Source: a virus | Length of the DNA: 64,000 nt | Direction: 5' to 3' (one strand) | Virus record (IMG/VR): IMGVR_UViG_3300024258_001044 | Coordinates: 62,001 to 126,000 of that record | Shown here: piece by piece, positions 46,867-56,514 of the stretch | How the letters are laid out: each line of letters begins with the position of its first letter | How positions within the stretch are numbered: the first letter of the stretch is position 1 | The notes under the pieces: generated by a model | Told to the model about the DNA's origin: nothing | Databases searched by the model: none | Seen by the model: only the letters and a program-made list of their open reading frames with translations | Program-made: the position numbers and the translations under genes

Positions 46867-48797
46867 TAGTTTCTTGCCATAAGTGAGCTAACGTATCTAA
46901 GCAATTCGTTGGCACTTCCGACAGTGTAACCGTGATGGTCCGCAAGGGTCTCGATGACAACATTGATCTTCTTAAGCTCTTCCTCATCTGGGTTTCTGGA
47001 ACTAACAGTGATTCTGATAACGTCACGTCTCTCGTCAAAAAGCTGCTTCTCAAGCGCTTCCTTGAGTCTTGGGTGCTCCTTGTAGGAAAGGGTACCATCG
47101 TTATCTCTTGCCGAACGAAGCATCTTACGATACACTTCCTGCCTGAAAGATCTCTTGCCAGAGTCGGAGATTCTAATCTTCTCTTCGACGCTTCTCATGA
47201 GTCTCTCATCTGGCTGAACATCATTGCCCCACTCATCCTCAAGCATATGACCGTCAAGGTATGCCTCAACATGGTCAAGGTAGTTCTTGAGAAGGTTTTC
47301 GATCTCGCTCTCGAAGTTAACGAAGAATGCCTTCTGAACATCGTTCATTGCCATCTTGGTGTATTCTTCAATTACAGCAGTAAGGATACCCTCTAATCTG
47401 TTCTGTTCTTTCTCGTCAACCTTAGGGTTAGATTCAAGCCCATCTCTAAGGGATCTTACGATATCAACCGGAGTGATGTAACCCTTCTTGCCAGAAGCAA
47501 GGATGGAAGAGATTCTGTTGATAACGTATCGTGGAGATACTCCAACCATTCCTTCATCTTTGAATTCTCCCTTGAACTTAGGTACTTCGTGCTTAGAGAA
47601 TCCATCAACCTCATCACCGTTGTATAGTCTCATCTTGTTCAGAGTGCTAAGCCCCTGGTGGTCAGATTCAATTAGTCTCGAAAGGATAGAGAACATTGCT
47701 GCGCACCTTAACGTATGTGGTGCAATGTGAACACCCTTGAAATTCGCCTGACGAATGAGCTTCTCGTAAATCCTTACTTCCTCATTGACACTGAGGTTGT
47801 ATGGGAATCGTAGAACAATAGTTCTATCATGGAGTGCCTCCATCTCATCTTTCCCAAGGAATCTCTTGTACTCAGTCTCGTTAGTGTGAGCGAGAACAAA
47901 TTCGTCCGCATAGATAAGCGGGAACCTTCCGGTCTTGATGTTCTTTTCCTGAGCAAGGGTGAGAAGAACGTAAAGGAACTTCTGATCAACCTTGAGCATC
48001 TCAACAAATTCCATCATGCCACGGTTAGCAACCATGAGTTCGCCATCGAACTTGTAAGCTCTTGGGTCAGACTCTGTGCCGTACTTACCAATCTTACTAA
48101 GATCAATGGAGCCAACAAGCTCAGAGATATCCTGACTCTTCTTATCGGAAGGTACGAAAGTACCAATGCAGTTTCTTGCCCTTTCGGAGATGAAAATCCT
48201 ACGAACCGGTAGCTCCATGATGTTTCCACCATACTTCTCTTTAAGAATAGCCTCCATGTAGGGAGATAGTTCTCCCTGGACGCGAATACCATACTCCTCA
48301 CGCAGCCTACCTCTAAGCTCCATAGGGATTGCCGTCATTGGATCTTCGTTCATCGGCGAATCGGAGAATGCGTATAATGCACCGTCCTCTGTCTTGGAGA
48401 AAGCCTCAAGCCCTCTCTTCAAAAGGATGGCCAGTTGGGACTTGCCGGATGATGTTGGTCCGTATACAAGAAGGATTCTACGACCGACTTCACTGCCTGC
48501 TGCGGCAGCCCTAAGGTACTTCATAAACTCTTCGATCTGATCCTGCACACCGAATAGGTCATCTTTGAAGAAATTATACTGAGTTACCTCATCTTCTTCG
48601 TCCGTCTCAAAACCATGGCTCTCAATCATTCTAAGAACTCGTTCGTGTGCTCCCATGTGAATAGATGGGTCATCGACCACCATCTTTAAGTACTCTCCAA
48701 GGGTACCTTCCCATGCTTCCTGCTTACTCTGCTCCATGTGGGAACTTACAAGCTCAAGTAATGAATCTGCTGATGTCATCTGTTCTCCGTTAGTCAT
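46866..48797 (-). CDS. prkA: PrkA serine protein kinase
   Basis: At 643 aa it is the same length as E. coli YeaG (644). An AAA-type part has LLVYGPTSSGKSQLAILLK (Walker A, ~108-126) and the C-terminal PrkA domain follows. Bacterial PrkA is a serine kinase or AAA protease-like enzyme active in sporulation or starvation, acting with YeaH and SpoVR. It heads the operon that ends with DAC; its start overlaps the FmdB-like gene. Confidence 0.95.
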   Translation of the reverse strand: MTNGEQMTSADSLLELVSSHMEQSKQEAWEGTLGEYLKMVVDDPSIHMGAHERVLRMIESHGFETDEEDEVTQYNFFKDDLFGVQDQIEEFMKYLRAAAAGSEVGRRILLVYGPTSSGKSQLAILLKRGLEAFSKTEDGALYAFSDSPMNEDPMTAIPMELRGRLREEYGIRVQGELSPYMEAILKEKYGGNIMELPVRRIFISERARNCIGTFVPSDKKSQDISELVGSIDLSKIGKYGTESDPRAYKFDGELMVANRGMMEFVEMLKVDQKFLYVLLTLAQEKNIKTGRFPLIYADEFVLAHTNETEYKRFLGKDEMEALHDRTIVLRFPYNLSVNEEVRIYEKLIRQANFKGVHIAPHTLRCAAMFSILSRLIESDHQGLSTLNKMRLYNGDEVDGFSKHEVPKFKGEFKDEGMVGVSPRYVINRISSILASGKKGYITPVDIVRSLRDGLESNPKVDEKEQNRLEGILTAVIEEYTKMAMNDVQKAFFVNFESEIENLLKNYLDHVEAYLDGHMLEDEWGNDVQPDERLMRSVEEKIRISDSGKRSFRQEVYRKMLRSARDNDGTLSYKEHPRLKEALEKQLFDERRDVIRITVSSRNPDEEELKKINVVIETLADHHGYTVGSANELLRYVSSLMARN

Positions 48798-49081
48798 TTT
48801 TTGTATGGGTTCTCGCGGTGTCCGTACACATCCTCGATGGCTGCTTCGTCACCCTCACGTACCTTTTTTACGATTTCTCGTACTTCGTCCTCTATCTCTT
48901 GTATAATATCTTCTTTCCTTTTCTCTATCCTGCCCGTAGGAGGGGATAAGGAAACCAAGACTTTTCCTTCGGAACACTCACAACACTCCTCAGGATTGCT
49001 CCGCTGTTTCATGAAGCTTGATATGCTCATAACTTCAGTGGATACTGCTTCACACTTGTCACATACGAAATTATATACCGG
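48794..49081 (-). CDS. FmdB-type zinc-ribbon protein (95 aa)
   Basis: The start at 49081 (MPVYNFVCDKCEAVSTEVM) has a GAGGAGA site. CxxC at residues 8-11 and CCECSEGK later make a zinc ribbon like that of FmdB-family regulators. A charged helix follows (IIQEIEDEVREIVKKV). It could be a transcription factor or a chaperone. It overlaps PrkA's start, so it may regulate or partner the cluster. Confidence 0.7.
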   Translation of the reverse strand, partial: PVYNFVCDKCEAVSTEVMSISSFMKQRSNPEECCECSEGKVLVSLSPPTGRIEKRKEDIIQEIEDEVREIVKKVREGDEAAIEDVYGHRENPYKK

Positions 49082-49274
49082 CATCTTTCTCCTCATTCTC
49101 ATCGCCTATATAGACAATTTTGTCACCCTCAAGCTTAATCTTACCGGCAAGAGATAGATCTCTAAGTAACTTCTTCTTAAACTTGGGGTCAGTCACTCTT
49201 ATTGTGAAGTCGAGAACATCCTCTTCTTCACAATATGTGACGCTCCTGATTCTTCCTACAACTTTTTCACTCAT
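49071..49274 (-). CDS. hypothetical protein (67 aa)
   Basis: Starts at 49274 (MSEKVVGRIRSVTYCEEEDV) overlapping the upstream stop. A small alpha/beta protein of unknown family within a chain of overlapping genes. Confidence 0.6.
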   Translation of the reverse strand: MSEKVVGRIRSVTYCEEEDVLDFTIRVTDPKFKKKLLRDLSLAGKIKLEGDKIVYIGDENEEKDAGI

Positions 49275-49560
49275 TGTCCAATATCCTATATTGCATGCTG
49301 AGGATACGATCATCAGTTTTTCCGAGCAACATGAAAATGTCTTCTACTTCCTTGAAGAAAAAGCCTTCGAGGTCTTCATATTTGTCTATCATTGTGAAAT
49401 ATCTGAAATCCATAACATCAGAGTCCTCGTAAGGCTCAGTTGCTAAAAATGTAATTTTTTTTCGACTGTTTTTTATCACAACACAATCGATTGCTCCCCA
49501 GTTCTTCGAACGTAGGTGAATAAAATCAAAAGCTTTTAAAGCTTTGTAATTAAACTTCAT
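49267..49560 (-). CDS. hypothetical protein (97 aa)
   Basis: The start at 49560 (MKFNYKALKAFDFIHLRSKN) overlaps the helicase stop; the longer frame is a shadow of the helicase end. It has mixed beta character (DCVVIKNSRKKITFLATE). The family is unknown. Confidence 0.6.
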   Translation of the reverse strand: MKFNYKALKAFDFIHLRSKNWGAIDCVVIKNSRKKITFLATEPYEDSDVMDFRYFTMIDKYEDLEGFFFKEVEDIFMLLGKTDDRILSMQYRILDNE

Positions 49561-50911
49561 TTTCTTCGCCGTCATCTTTAACCCAGTCTTCGGGATAATT
49601 GTTAATTCTCGATTTTTCAAATTCCTTTTCGAGGTAGACAACTCCCTTTGCACCATCCCTGTTCTTTGCAATATGTACCGGCATATCCTCATGAAGATGC
49701 TCTTCATCTCTTGATTCGATGATCAACACAATATTGGAGTTATCTCCAATCATTTTACTGCGTCCGATTTCCTCAACATCATTAAACGATTTCTTGGCCT
49801 TTTTATCCTTAGCTTTCTTCTGTGCAGCAGAAATGACAGGTAAGTCCTTCTTTCTACACAATTCATGAACATCTGCCGCAACATGACCAACCTCAAGCCA
49901 ATCTTGACCGAAATCTGTGTTTGGCTTCATGATACCAAGGTAGTCAATGCATAATAGATCAATCGTGAATTCTGCGGATACAGATTCTAGTCTTGCCTCA
50001 ATATCCATTGTCCTTGAGCCTCTCGGCATATCAATGATGTAGAAGTTTTTATGGTAAATCTTCTGGAAATCAAGAGAGCGCTCCCAACGACCCACTTCGT
50101 TTTCAGATAAATAACCTCGACTAAGCGCCTTATGTCTAATCTGTGCCAAATTGGCATCGACTCTTGCCTCAAGCTGAGACTTACTCATTTCAAGAGAAAC
50201 GTATACAACATTTTTCCCGTCATCAATAAGGTCTTGCCCAAGATACTGGTCTGGCTTATTTGATCCAAGCCACGAATTGATTGCCATGTTCAGCATGAGC
50301 ATGCTCTTACCAGATGACGATGCGCCTACGACAACCAGGAACTCTGAGTTTCTAATACCAAAAGTATAATCATCAATCTCTCTGTATCCAGAAAGAACAC
50401 CTGCCACCATATTCGGATTCTCTTTCGTGTACTCATATGTATCAACACGATCCTGCACAGTTTCAGAAAGTCTACCTTCAGAAAAAACAGAACCCTTCTT
50501 GAGCCTCTCAACCTTAGATACAATCCTTCTGAAGTTATCATTGATATCATCAAGCTCTGCGTCTTCACTTGCGAGCTGTGTGTCCTCAATTACCTTCTTG
50601 ATCAGAAAAGCGTTATATCGATCTTTAATCTTATCAACATAATACTCTACTTCGCCTTCTGGGCAATCTGTCTCCTGTAGGATCTTAATTACCGGAAGCT
50701 CCTCAATATCCGTGGAAGTCTCGATAAGGATATCATAAGTTGGCGGAGCTTTATACCTTGAGTAATATTCTAAAACCCTCTCAAAGGTGGGCTTGTATTG
50801 TGGAAGCATAGCCTCTTTCAGCAGCTTTAGATCAACAACTCTTGAAACTCGGTTAAGTTCTGCGGAACCTTTAAGCATCCAGCTAAGAACTTTCTTATCA
50901 GCTATATCCAT
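49550..50911 (-). CDS. replicative DNA helicase (DnaB-like)
   Basis: It unwinds DNA at the phage replication fork. The N-terminal helical domain (to ~150) is followed by the RecA-type motor: Walker A GASSSGKSMLML (~195-206), a later LLCIDYLGIMK (Walker B), and the loop AKNRDGAKG near the end, typical of DnaB. It is 453 aa. Just upstream is a DnaC-like loader, making a helicase-loader pair. Confidence 0.92.
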   Translation of the reverse strand: MDIADKKVLSWMLKGSAELNRVSRVVDLKLLKEAMLPQYKPTFERVLEYYSRYKAPPTYDILIETSTDIEELPVIKILQETDCPEGEVEYYVDKIKDRYNAFLIKKVIEDTQLASEDAELDDINDNFRRIVSKVERLKKGSVFSEGRLSETVQDRVDTYEYTKENPNMVAGVLSGYREIDDYTFGIRNSEFLVVVGASSSGKSMLMLNMAINSWLGSNKPDQYLGQDLIDDGKNVVYVSLEMSKSQLEARVDANLAQIRHKALSRGYLSENEVGRWERSLDFQKIYHKNFYIIDMPRGSRTMDIEARLESVSAEFTIDLLCIDYLGIMKPNTDFGQDWLEVGHVAADVHELCRKKDLPVISAAQKKAKDKKAKKSFNDVEEIGRSKMIGDNSNIVLIIESRDEEHLHEDMPVHIAKNRDGAKGVVYLEKEFEKSRINNYPEDWVKDDGEENEV

Positions 50912-50914
50912 TTA

Positions 50915-51580
50915 TCACCTTTTTCTAAAATCTTTTCCTGTGACGACATATACCGTCATGTACATATTTCTAAGAGAAGCGAATGCCTTCGCGAAATCAT
51001 TTGAAAGAACCTCATCAATGTCGGCCGCATTCGAACAAACAATTGTCGGCATGCCATTTTGAAATCTTGTCCTCAGAATGTACTCTAAATTTGAGCCGAA
51101 AATCCTTTCGACCTTCTCCGAAGGAAATACCCAACGAGGATCAAACTCATCAATAACCAAAACATCATATTCTAATAGGTCCGTTAAGTAACCCTTCGTA
51201 TCTCGTCCAGACAACAAATTGTTTACAATTTCTGCCATCTGAGAGTAGTGACAATCGTAACCTGCAACAACAGCAGACTTCAAGATACAGCATGCTGCAT
51301 AACTCTTACCTGTGCCGAGGTTTCCAATGAATGCATATGATTTGCCTTCATCGTAGAAGTTGTCCATGTCTTTCAAAATAACCCTAACGCTATCCCCAAA
51401 TCTCGGATCGCCTTCAAAGTTCTTGAATGGAAGTTTCCAATATACAACCGGGATTCCGGCCTTTGCATAGCCTCTCATTCTGCTGACCTTGCCTGCACAC
51501 TTACTACATCCCGTCCCGCTGCACTCACAACTTTTTCTAACGTTGTTCGCCAGCCTCTCCATTTTCTTGGTAGGTACCAT
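50915..51580 (-). CDS. DnaC-like helicase loader ATPase
   Basis: An N-terminal Cys cluster (CECSGTGCSKC, ~17-27) resembles the zinc part of loader proteins. The AAA part has GNLGTGKSYAACCIL (~105-119) and VLVIDEFDPRW. It should load the DnaB-like helicase onto DNA. It ends three bases before the helicase gene. Confidence 0.88.
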   Translation of the reverse strand: MVPTKKMERLANNVRKSCECSGTGCSKCAGKVSRMRGYAKAGIPVVYWKLPFKNFEGDPRFGDSVRVILKDMDNFYDEGKSYAFIGNLGTGKSYAACCILKSAVVAGYDCHYSQMAEIVNNLLSGRDTKGYLTDLLEYDVLVIDEFDPRWVFPSEKVERIFGSNLEYILRTRFQNGMPTIVCSNAADIDEVLSNDFAKAFASLRNMYMTVYVVTGKDFRKR

Positions 51581-51582
51581 AT

Positions 51583-52209
51583 TTATCCTTCGTCAAATTG
51601 ACCTCTTATATTTTTTCGAAAATCAACTCCAAAGCTTGCCGAGAGATCGCCTATGCTTATTTCTTTAGAAGACTCCAAGTCTTCAGTTTCGAATTCTGGC
51701 TGCTCAGCCTCTTCTCCATCTTCTGGTAAAAGCATGTGCTCAGGAATAATCGAACCAGAGGTTTTTCTCTCTCTGGTTCTTGCCTGCTTTCTTTCGTCAG
51801 AAAGAGTCTCTGTAATCCCAAGCTCCTCTCTTAACTCTACAGCTTCCACCGTTGCTTCTCCGAGCCTCTCCTGCAAATCGGTGGCTGCGGGTCCCGGGCC
51901 GAGCTTGGCCTTGGCGACTGCCGGCAGCGGCATCGCAGCCGCCTCCCTTATATCGTACCTCGGCGCAGAGGCCGGGACTAATGGCTGAAGCTGTGCATTT
52001 GCAAGGCCCATCGCGGTCTCACCAATAATCTTTGAACGATCCAGCTTAATCACTCTGCCTTCCGTCTCAATCAAAATACTTGCGTCACTGAACTCTATAA
52101 TTCTTCCGGACACTTCCCATCCACCATCAGTAATGAATATGTATGTTCTGCCGATGTAGTGCATCCTGTCCCTTGAGGTTAAGAGCTTTCTGATAAGTCT
52201 TTTTAACAT
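51583..52209 (-). CDS. hypothetical protein with LSM/SH3-like N-terminus (208 aa)
   Basis: Residues ~15-65 (YIFITDGGWEVSGRIIEFSD...IETEGRVIKLDRSKI) look like a small beta-barrel of the LSM/SH3 type. The rest is Ala/Glu-rich and probably disordered, with a late acidic stretch. It may bind RNA or single-stranded DNA in the replication operon; this is inference. Confidence 0.6.
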   Translation of the reverse strand: MLKRLIRKLLTSRDRMHYIGRTYIFITDGGWEVSGRIIEFSDASILIETEGRVIKLDRSKIIGETAMGLANAQLQPLVPASAPRYDIREAAAMPLPAVAKAKLGPGPAATDLQERLGEATVEAVELREELGITETLSDERKQARTRERKTSGSIIPEHMLLPEDGEEAEQPEFETEDLESSKEISIGDLSASFGVDFRKNIRGQFDEG

Positions 52210-52811
52210 TAGAATTCTATCCCTATTTCTCTTGCTTTGGCAATCACTCTGCCCTCCGGCTCTCCACCAAGGATAGCATAGGACTCCATGTACGCTTTAA
52301 GCATTGATAAATCTTTCGGCTCAGCCATCTGATGCATATCTAAAACTTGCGGATGGTTCTCCATGCACCAAGTGATGAGTTGCGCCATTTTGTCCGTTGC
52401 CTTCTTTCTGTTCTGATGAACATTGTACATCCTCTCGAACTCTACGATCAAAGAGGATATGTGAAATAACCTTGTGCCGTTAACAGAACCCATTTTCATT
52501 CGGAACTTGTAGTCGAATACCCAATTGATATAATTGTATACCTTCCAATTAATCTCCGAACGAGCCGCCTTCTTAGCTTTCGCACCCAAATCTTTATAGT
52601 TCTCTGGGGCAAGTATCCTGAATAGCTTAGCGAAATCTCCAGCCTCCTTACCCATAGTTGGACCTTTACGTCCTCTTACAAGTCGGAACTTAACTCCGTT
52701 AACCTTTTCGTACTTATGACAAAAGTATGCAAGGTATGTGATATGATTCCAGGTCTCCTTATCTTTAGAGATCCACTCTGGAATGTTTTCATGAAATTCA
52801 GCTTCGTTCAT
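52209..52811 (-). CDS. hypothetical protein (200 aa)
   Basis: The start at 52811 (MNEAEFHENIPEWISKDKET) has a GGAG site; it overlaps the stop of the upstream gene's end region. It is helical and basic (PTMGKEAGDFAKLFR). No family was recognised; it lies in the replication cluster. Confidence 0.65.
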   Translation of the reverse strand: MNEAEFHENIPEWISKDKETWNHITYLAYFCHKYEKVNGVKFRLVRGRKGPTMGKEAGDFAKLFRILAPENYKDLGAKAKKAARSEINWKVYNYINWVFDYKFRMKMGSVNGTRLFHISSLIVEFERMYNVHQNRKKATDKMAQLITWCMENHPQVLDMHQMAEPKDLSMLKAYMESYAILGGEPEGRVIAKAREIGIEF

Positions 52812-52821
52812 CACTACTCCG

Positions 52822-53148
52822 TTACAGCATTGCAATCAGCAAAAGAAACCCATATTGCTCGTCTTCAGTTAAACCTTCTGATTCAAAAAGGTTTCCCTCA
52901 ATGAAACCCTTCGGATCGGAGGTGGCCATCCATGAGCCCTCATGGCGATAATACCAAATGCCGGCCTCAATCTCGGATGCCCTCCTGGGTATATCTACGC
53001 TGACCCTTTCTGCAAAAACTATGCGCTGGTAACCTCTATTATAGCGGCACCTCTCTGTGCGAGAATAGGCAGGATTCTTTTGCAGTTCTTTGATCAAATC
53101 GGAGGTGCCGAATAAGCTTCTCGATGCCACTTTCTTTTCATTGCTCAA
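52822..53148 (-). CDS. hypothetical protein (108 aa)
   Basis: It begins MSNEKKVASRSLFGTSDLIK and has a Trp/Tyr-rich centre (AGIWYYRHEGSWMATSDPK). No family was recognised. Confidence 0.6.
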   Translation of the reverse strand: MSNEKKVASRSLFGTSDLIKELQKNPAYSRTERCRYNRGYQRIVFAERVSVDIPRRASEIEAGIWYYRHEGSWMATSDPKGFIEGNLFESEGLTEDEQYGFLLLIAML

Positions 53149-53186
53149 TATTTCTCCAACAATTTCATATATAGAGTTACAGAACT

Positions 53187-53633
53187 CTACTCATCCTCGA
53201 TAAGGTCAGGAGAGAAAATGTGCATATTGCAAACAAATCCTTCTTGCATGTAATCCGGAACGTCATCAAATATGTCCATAAACATCTGACGAAATTCAAT
53301 CGGGTGAATGTCAATGAAGTTAGTTCGCTTCGGCTCAACCGCTGCTCTCGGATTCGATCTTTTAACTCTAAAAGGCTTCCTCAGAATAATCTTTCCAGAG
53401 TTCTTAATCATCAGCTTGGCCTGCTTAGAACTATCATCAATTTGCCAAGACAAATCTGCATAGGATTTCGCGTTTCCTTTTACCAATAACCTAAATGGTG
53501 TTCCAACTAACCTATAACAACGATTACCACCATGGTCTGTTACCTGACGAAACATCTCCGTTGATACAAGCTCGGAATGAATTCTCAATATGAATGGCCT
53601 CTGGCCACGTTTCTTTCTTCCGTAAACTTCCAT
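53187..53633 (-). CDS. hypothetical protein (148 aa)
   Basis: Start at 53633 (MEVYGRKKRGQRPFILRI), behind AGGA. Basic beta-rich body; the end has IDIHPIEFRQMFMDIFDDV and an acidic tail. It lies next to the methyltransferase. The family is unknown. Confidence 0.6.
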   Translation of the reverse strand: MEVYGRKKRGQRPFILRIHSELVSTEMFRQVTDHGGNRCYRLVGTPFRLLVKGNAKSYADLSWQIDDSSKQAKLMIKNSGKIILRKPFRVKRSNPRAAVEPKRTNFIDIHPIEFRQMFMDIFDDVPDYMQEGFVCNMHIFSPDLIEDE

Positions 53634-53649
53634 GGTTAATCCTGCATTA

Positions 53650-54411
53650 TTAGCAGCCGATAGCCTCGATCCGTTTGCGTGCTTCCTCTGCATAATCTTC
53701 TGAGATTTCTACGCCTATGTAATCTCGACCGAGCTTCTTTGCAGCCACGCAAGTAGTTCCTACGCCAACGAATGGATCAAGAACTAATGCCCCTTTCCAA
53801 GAAAGCATCTTTATTAATCTCTTCGGTAGCTCCTCGGGGAACATCGCGTTATGTCCGTACCGTTTCATTTTCTTCTCAGGAGCAAAGGTCCAAATAGAGT
53901 TAGCCCATTTAATAAACTCATCTCTTTCCAAATCTGTCTCACCCTTGTAAGATAATTTCTTTGACTCCTTGGCAAATACCAGAATCCTTTCAAAGGTAGT
54001 AGGAAAGGAAGGGCAAGAAGGAGACAGCCAACTGCCCCATGCTGCCCTATTGGAGGTTGTGTTTTTATTCCAGATAATATGAGCCATCGGAGTCCACCCA
54101 ATGTCTTTCGTCATAAACTGAATTATGTCTGAAGAAGTTGGGATAGCGCCATTTTTACCATCATTAACATTGATAGCAATTCGCCCTCCTGCTTTAGTCT
54201 TCTTATAAACTAACTCAAATATCCCGCTAAGCCATTCCAAATATTCATTGTGCTCCTTGTTATCTTTGTAGATATCATAGCCGGCCTTTCGGTATTTGTT
54301 ATTACCTAAGTCTACATTGTAAGGTGGAGATGTCACCGTAATATCTATGGTGCCATCTTCAATCCTTTTCATTACCTCGAAACAATCTCCCCTAATTATC
54401 GAATTGATCAT
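53650..54411 (-). CDS. DNA methyltransferase (N4/N6 type)
   Basis: TSPPYNVDLGNNKYR (motif IV, SPPY, ~27-41) and DPFVGVGTTCVAAKKLG (motif I, near the C-terminus) show a beta-class N4-cytosine or N6-adenine enzyme, circularly ordered IV before I. It probably protects phage DNA against host restriction. No nuclease partner is adjacent, so it acts as an orphan. Its start overlaps the helicase. Confidence 0.92.
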   Translation of the reverse strand: MINSIIRGDCFEVMKRIEDGTIDITVTSPPYNVDLGNNKYRKAGYDIYKDNKEHNEYLEWLSGIFELVYKKTKAGGRIAINVNDGKNGAIPTSSDIIQFMTKDIGWTPMAHIIWNKNTTSNRAAWGSWLSPSCPSFPTTFERILVFAKESKKLSYKGETDLERDEFIKWANSIWTFAPEKKMKRYGHNAMFPEELPKRLIKMLSWKGALVLDPFVGVGTTCVAAKKLGRDYIGVEISEDYAEEARKRIEAIGC

Positions 54412-55859
54412 TTCTTTCTCGGCATCTTAATCTGAAATCCTGGTTCGGTTTTGTAAACCTTAAGCCTTGCTTTAGAATGCTCCCTAAGGAATTTGCAGTT
54501 ATCGTAGAAATCAACCACGATAGCCTTCTCTTTCCCAGGATAATTTCTAATGACTCGCCCAATCCTCTGTAATGCTCTTGCGCTTGACTTACCAGAGCCA
54601 GCGAGAATCAATGCATCAAGCTGAGGAATATCAATACCCTGATCGAAAATCTTTGATGCTACAAGCACATCAAGATCACCATCTTGCATACTCTTGATTG
54701 CTGCTAATCTATCTACAGTTTTATTGCTTCCGTCCAGAGATGCTACTCTAAGGTCTTGCTCTAACATTCCTAAAAGCTTTTTGCCATGACTAAGCTTAGT
54801 TACAAGAATCAAACATTTCTTTCCACTTGCGACAAGCTTCTTAGTTGCAGCTATAATCCTACCATTCCTATCTTCATTTTCTACAATGAAGTTCTCATAG
54901 ACCTCATGGTACTTTTTCCCGATGCCTCTTTTCAAAGGCACATTGATAAAGTGAATCTCTGGCTTTACCAGCCAACCTGCATTAATAAGCTTTGTAGCAG
55001 ACATATCAAAAAACTTTGGGCCACCTACTGCTTCGATAAGAAGATCGTCACCAGACTCCCTCCATGGAGTTCCTGACAAAAGGAACCTGTGTCTTGCATT
55101 CACAGATACTCTGTCCAAAAATTGCACAGTCTGAGATGCTGCGTACTGACACTCATCAAGAATGAATAGCTCCGCATCTTTAACTGCCTTCTGAACTAAT
55201 GCTTTGTTCAGGTTTTTATTCTTACGAGCCGAGTCGTTAGTTAGATCAGAATCGGTCAACTTGACTTTCTGATTGAAAGCTGCCGCTGCACTCCAGATTG
55301 TCATAATCGTAATATCGCCGATGTCACAATTTCCATCACCAACCATACCCACATTCAAATGAGGATATGCTTTCATAAAAGTTCCCTTCATCTGATACAG
55401 TAGTTCGATGCCAATTACATATACAATTGTCTTAACTCCGAACTTAGCTGCTATGCTGGCAATGCAAAAGGTTTTTCCCGCTCCGGTAGCCGCACGAACG
55501 ATGCCACCTTTGTGTTTCCATGCAGCATCAATAAGCTCTACCTGATAGTCTCTATGTTCAAAACCAGATTTCGGATTGATAACCATTTTGTTTTGATAAT
55601 TTAATGGTGGTCTGTTGTCTACTATCTGATACGGATGACCATTTTTCCTCAAGATAGACTCAACTGTAGGCAACATCCCGACAGGAAAGAATCCCTTCCT
55701 ATCGAGAAGCCTATGCCGCCCATCCCAATTGTTGCGGACATTCATAAACTGAAAACCTTGCACCATGTAAGAAAGACGAGTATCAAGCTCTCGCAGAATC
55801 TCATCATCTTGCAATGACATCAGTTTGCATCTGTTATTTCCTACAATAATTTTCGTCAT
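54408..55859 (-). CDS. SF2 DNA helicase (UvsW-like)
   Basis: Walker A RAATGAGKTFCIAS (~123-136), FILDECQYAASQ (DEAH-type II), LSGTPWR (III), and QRIGRVIRNYPG (VI) are all present, in the T4 UvsW order. Such helicases process branched DNA and R-loops during recombination-dependent replication. 483 aa. Confidence 0.92.
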   Translation of the reverse strand: MTKIIVGNNRCKLMSLQDDEILRELDTRLSYMVQGFQFMNVRNNWDGRHRLLDRKGFFPVGMLPTVESILRKNGHPYQIVDNRPPLNYQNKMVINPKSGFEHRDYQVELIDAAWKHKGGIVRAATGAGKTFCIASIAAKFGVKTIVYVIGIELLYQMKGTFMKAYPHLNVGMVGDGNCDIGDITIMTIWSAAAAFNQKVKLTDSDLTNDSARKNKNLNKALVQKAVKDAELFILDECQYAASQTVQFLDRVSVNARHRFLLSGTPWRESGDDLLIEAVGGPKFFDMSATKLINAGWLVKPEIHFINVPLKRGIGKKYHEVYENFIVENEDRNGRIIAATKKLVASGKKCLILVTKLSHGKKLLGMLEQDLRVASLDGSNKTVDRLAAIKSMQDGDLDVLVASKIFDQGIDIPQLDALILAGSGKSSARALQRIGRVIRNYPGKEKAIVVDFYDNCKFLREHSKARLKVYKTEPGFQIKMPRKK

Positions 55860-55898
55860 AATAAACCGTACCTTTCAGTTTATTATACGAAATTAGCA

Positions 55899-56405
55899 TT
55901 ACTCGTTAGATTCTTCTTCCAGATACTTTTTTCTTGTTCCGAAGAGTCTATCAAACATATCTGACCTAACTCCCCAGTTCAAATGCTGATTCTTTCCCAT
56001 GTGATGATCGTGGTGCCATGGCAAATGCTTTTTGCCCCATTCGACATCAACATGACTTTTTCTGTGAATGTAGTAATAATGTAGAGCTGAAGCCCAAACA
56101 GTAAGAACAAACCACGGGGCAAATGCCAGAAGCGGAGCATGAACTACCACAAGAAGAAGTAAAGCGGTAACCTCTTTTCCTATCCTGTTCCATCTAACAG
56201 TATTCTTACAAGACTTATATCCTGGGTCTGCGTTTTCGTTTCTTCGACAGATAGCATGATGCTCTCTGAAATGAAAAGAAAATAAGCTCTTTTTTTTGGT
56301 TCCATGTTCGTGTAAAAATTGGTGAAGTGCCCATTCTGCAAAGTGTCCATAATACCACGCTATCACTACTTGAATCATTACCCAAATCATTTTACCAACC
56401 TCCAT
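55899..56405 (-). CDS. fatty-acid-hydroxylase-superfamily-like membrane protein
   Basis: The His-rich di-iron motifs are visible: HQFLHEH (~29-35), HFREHHAIC (~45-53), YYIHRKSH and HLPWHHDHHMGKN. Hydrophobic helices separate them. The family (sterol desaturase, carotenoid or fatty acid hydroxylase) oxidises lipids in membranes. 168 aa is short but complete. Phage copies are rare to my knowledge; it may alter host lipids. Confidence 0.82.
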   Translation of the reverse strand: MEVGKMIWVMIQVVIAWYYGHFAEWALHQFLHEHGTKKKSLFSFHFREHHAICRRNENADPGYKSCKNTVRWNRIGKEVTALLLLVVVHAPLLAFAPWFVLTVWASALHYYYIHRKSHVDVEWGKKHLPWHHDHHMGKNQHLNWGVRSDMFDRLFGTRKKYLEEESNE

Positions 56406-56514
56406 ATTTGCCGAAGAATTTTCTATCGCCTACTAAATTCATACGCAAAAATCAAATTAGCTCGCAACTTCAAACTTACTATTACTTCTATTATATTTGT
56501 AAAGGAGTAATGTT
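56406..56514. promoter_or_regulatory. divergent promoter region
   Basis: The gap between the divergent hydroxylase-like and adhesin genes is AT-rich. On the plus strand an AAGGAG ribosome site precedes ATG 56515, with TATTATATT further up as a possible -10 region. A clear pair of -35/-10 elements cannot be fixed. Confidence 0.35.
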
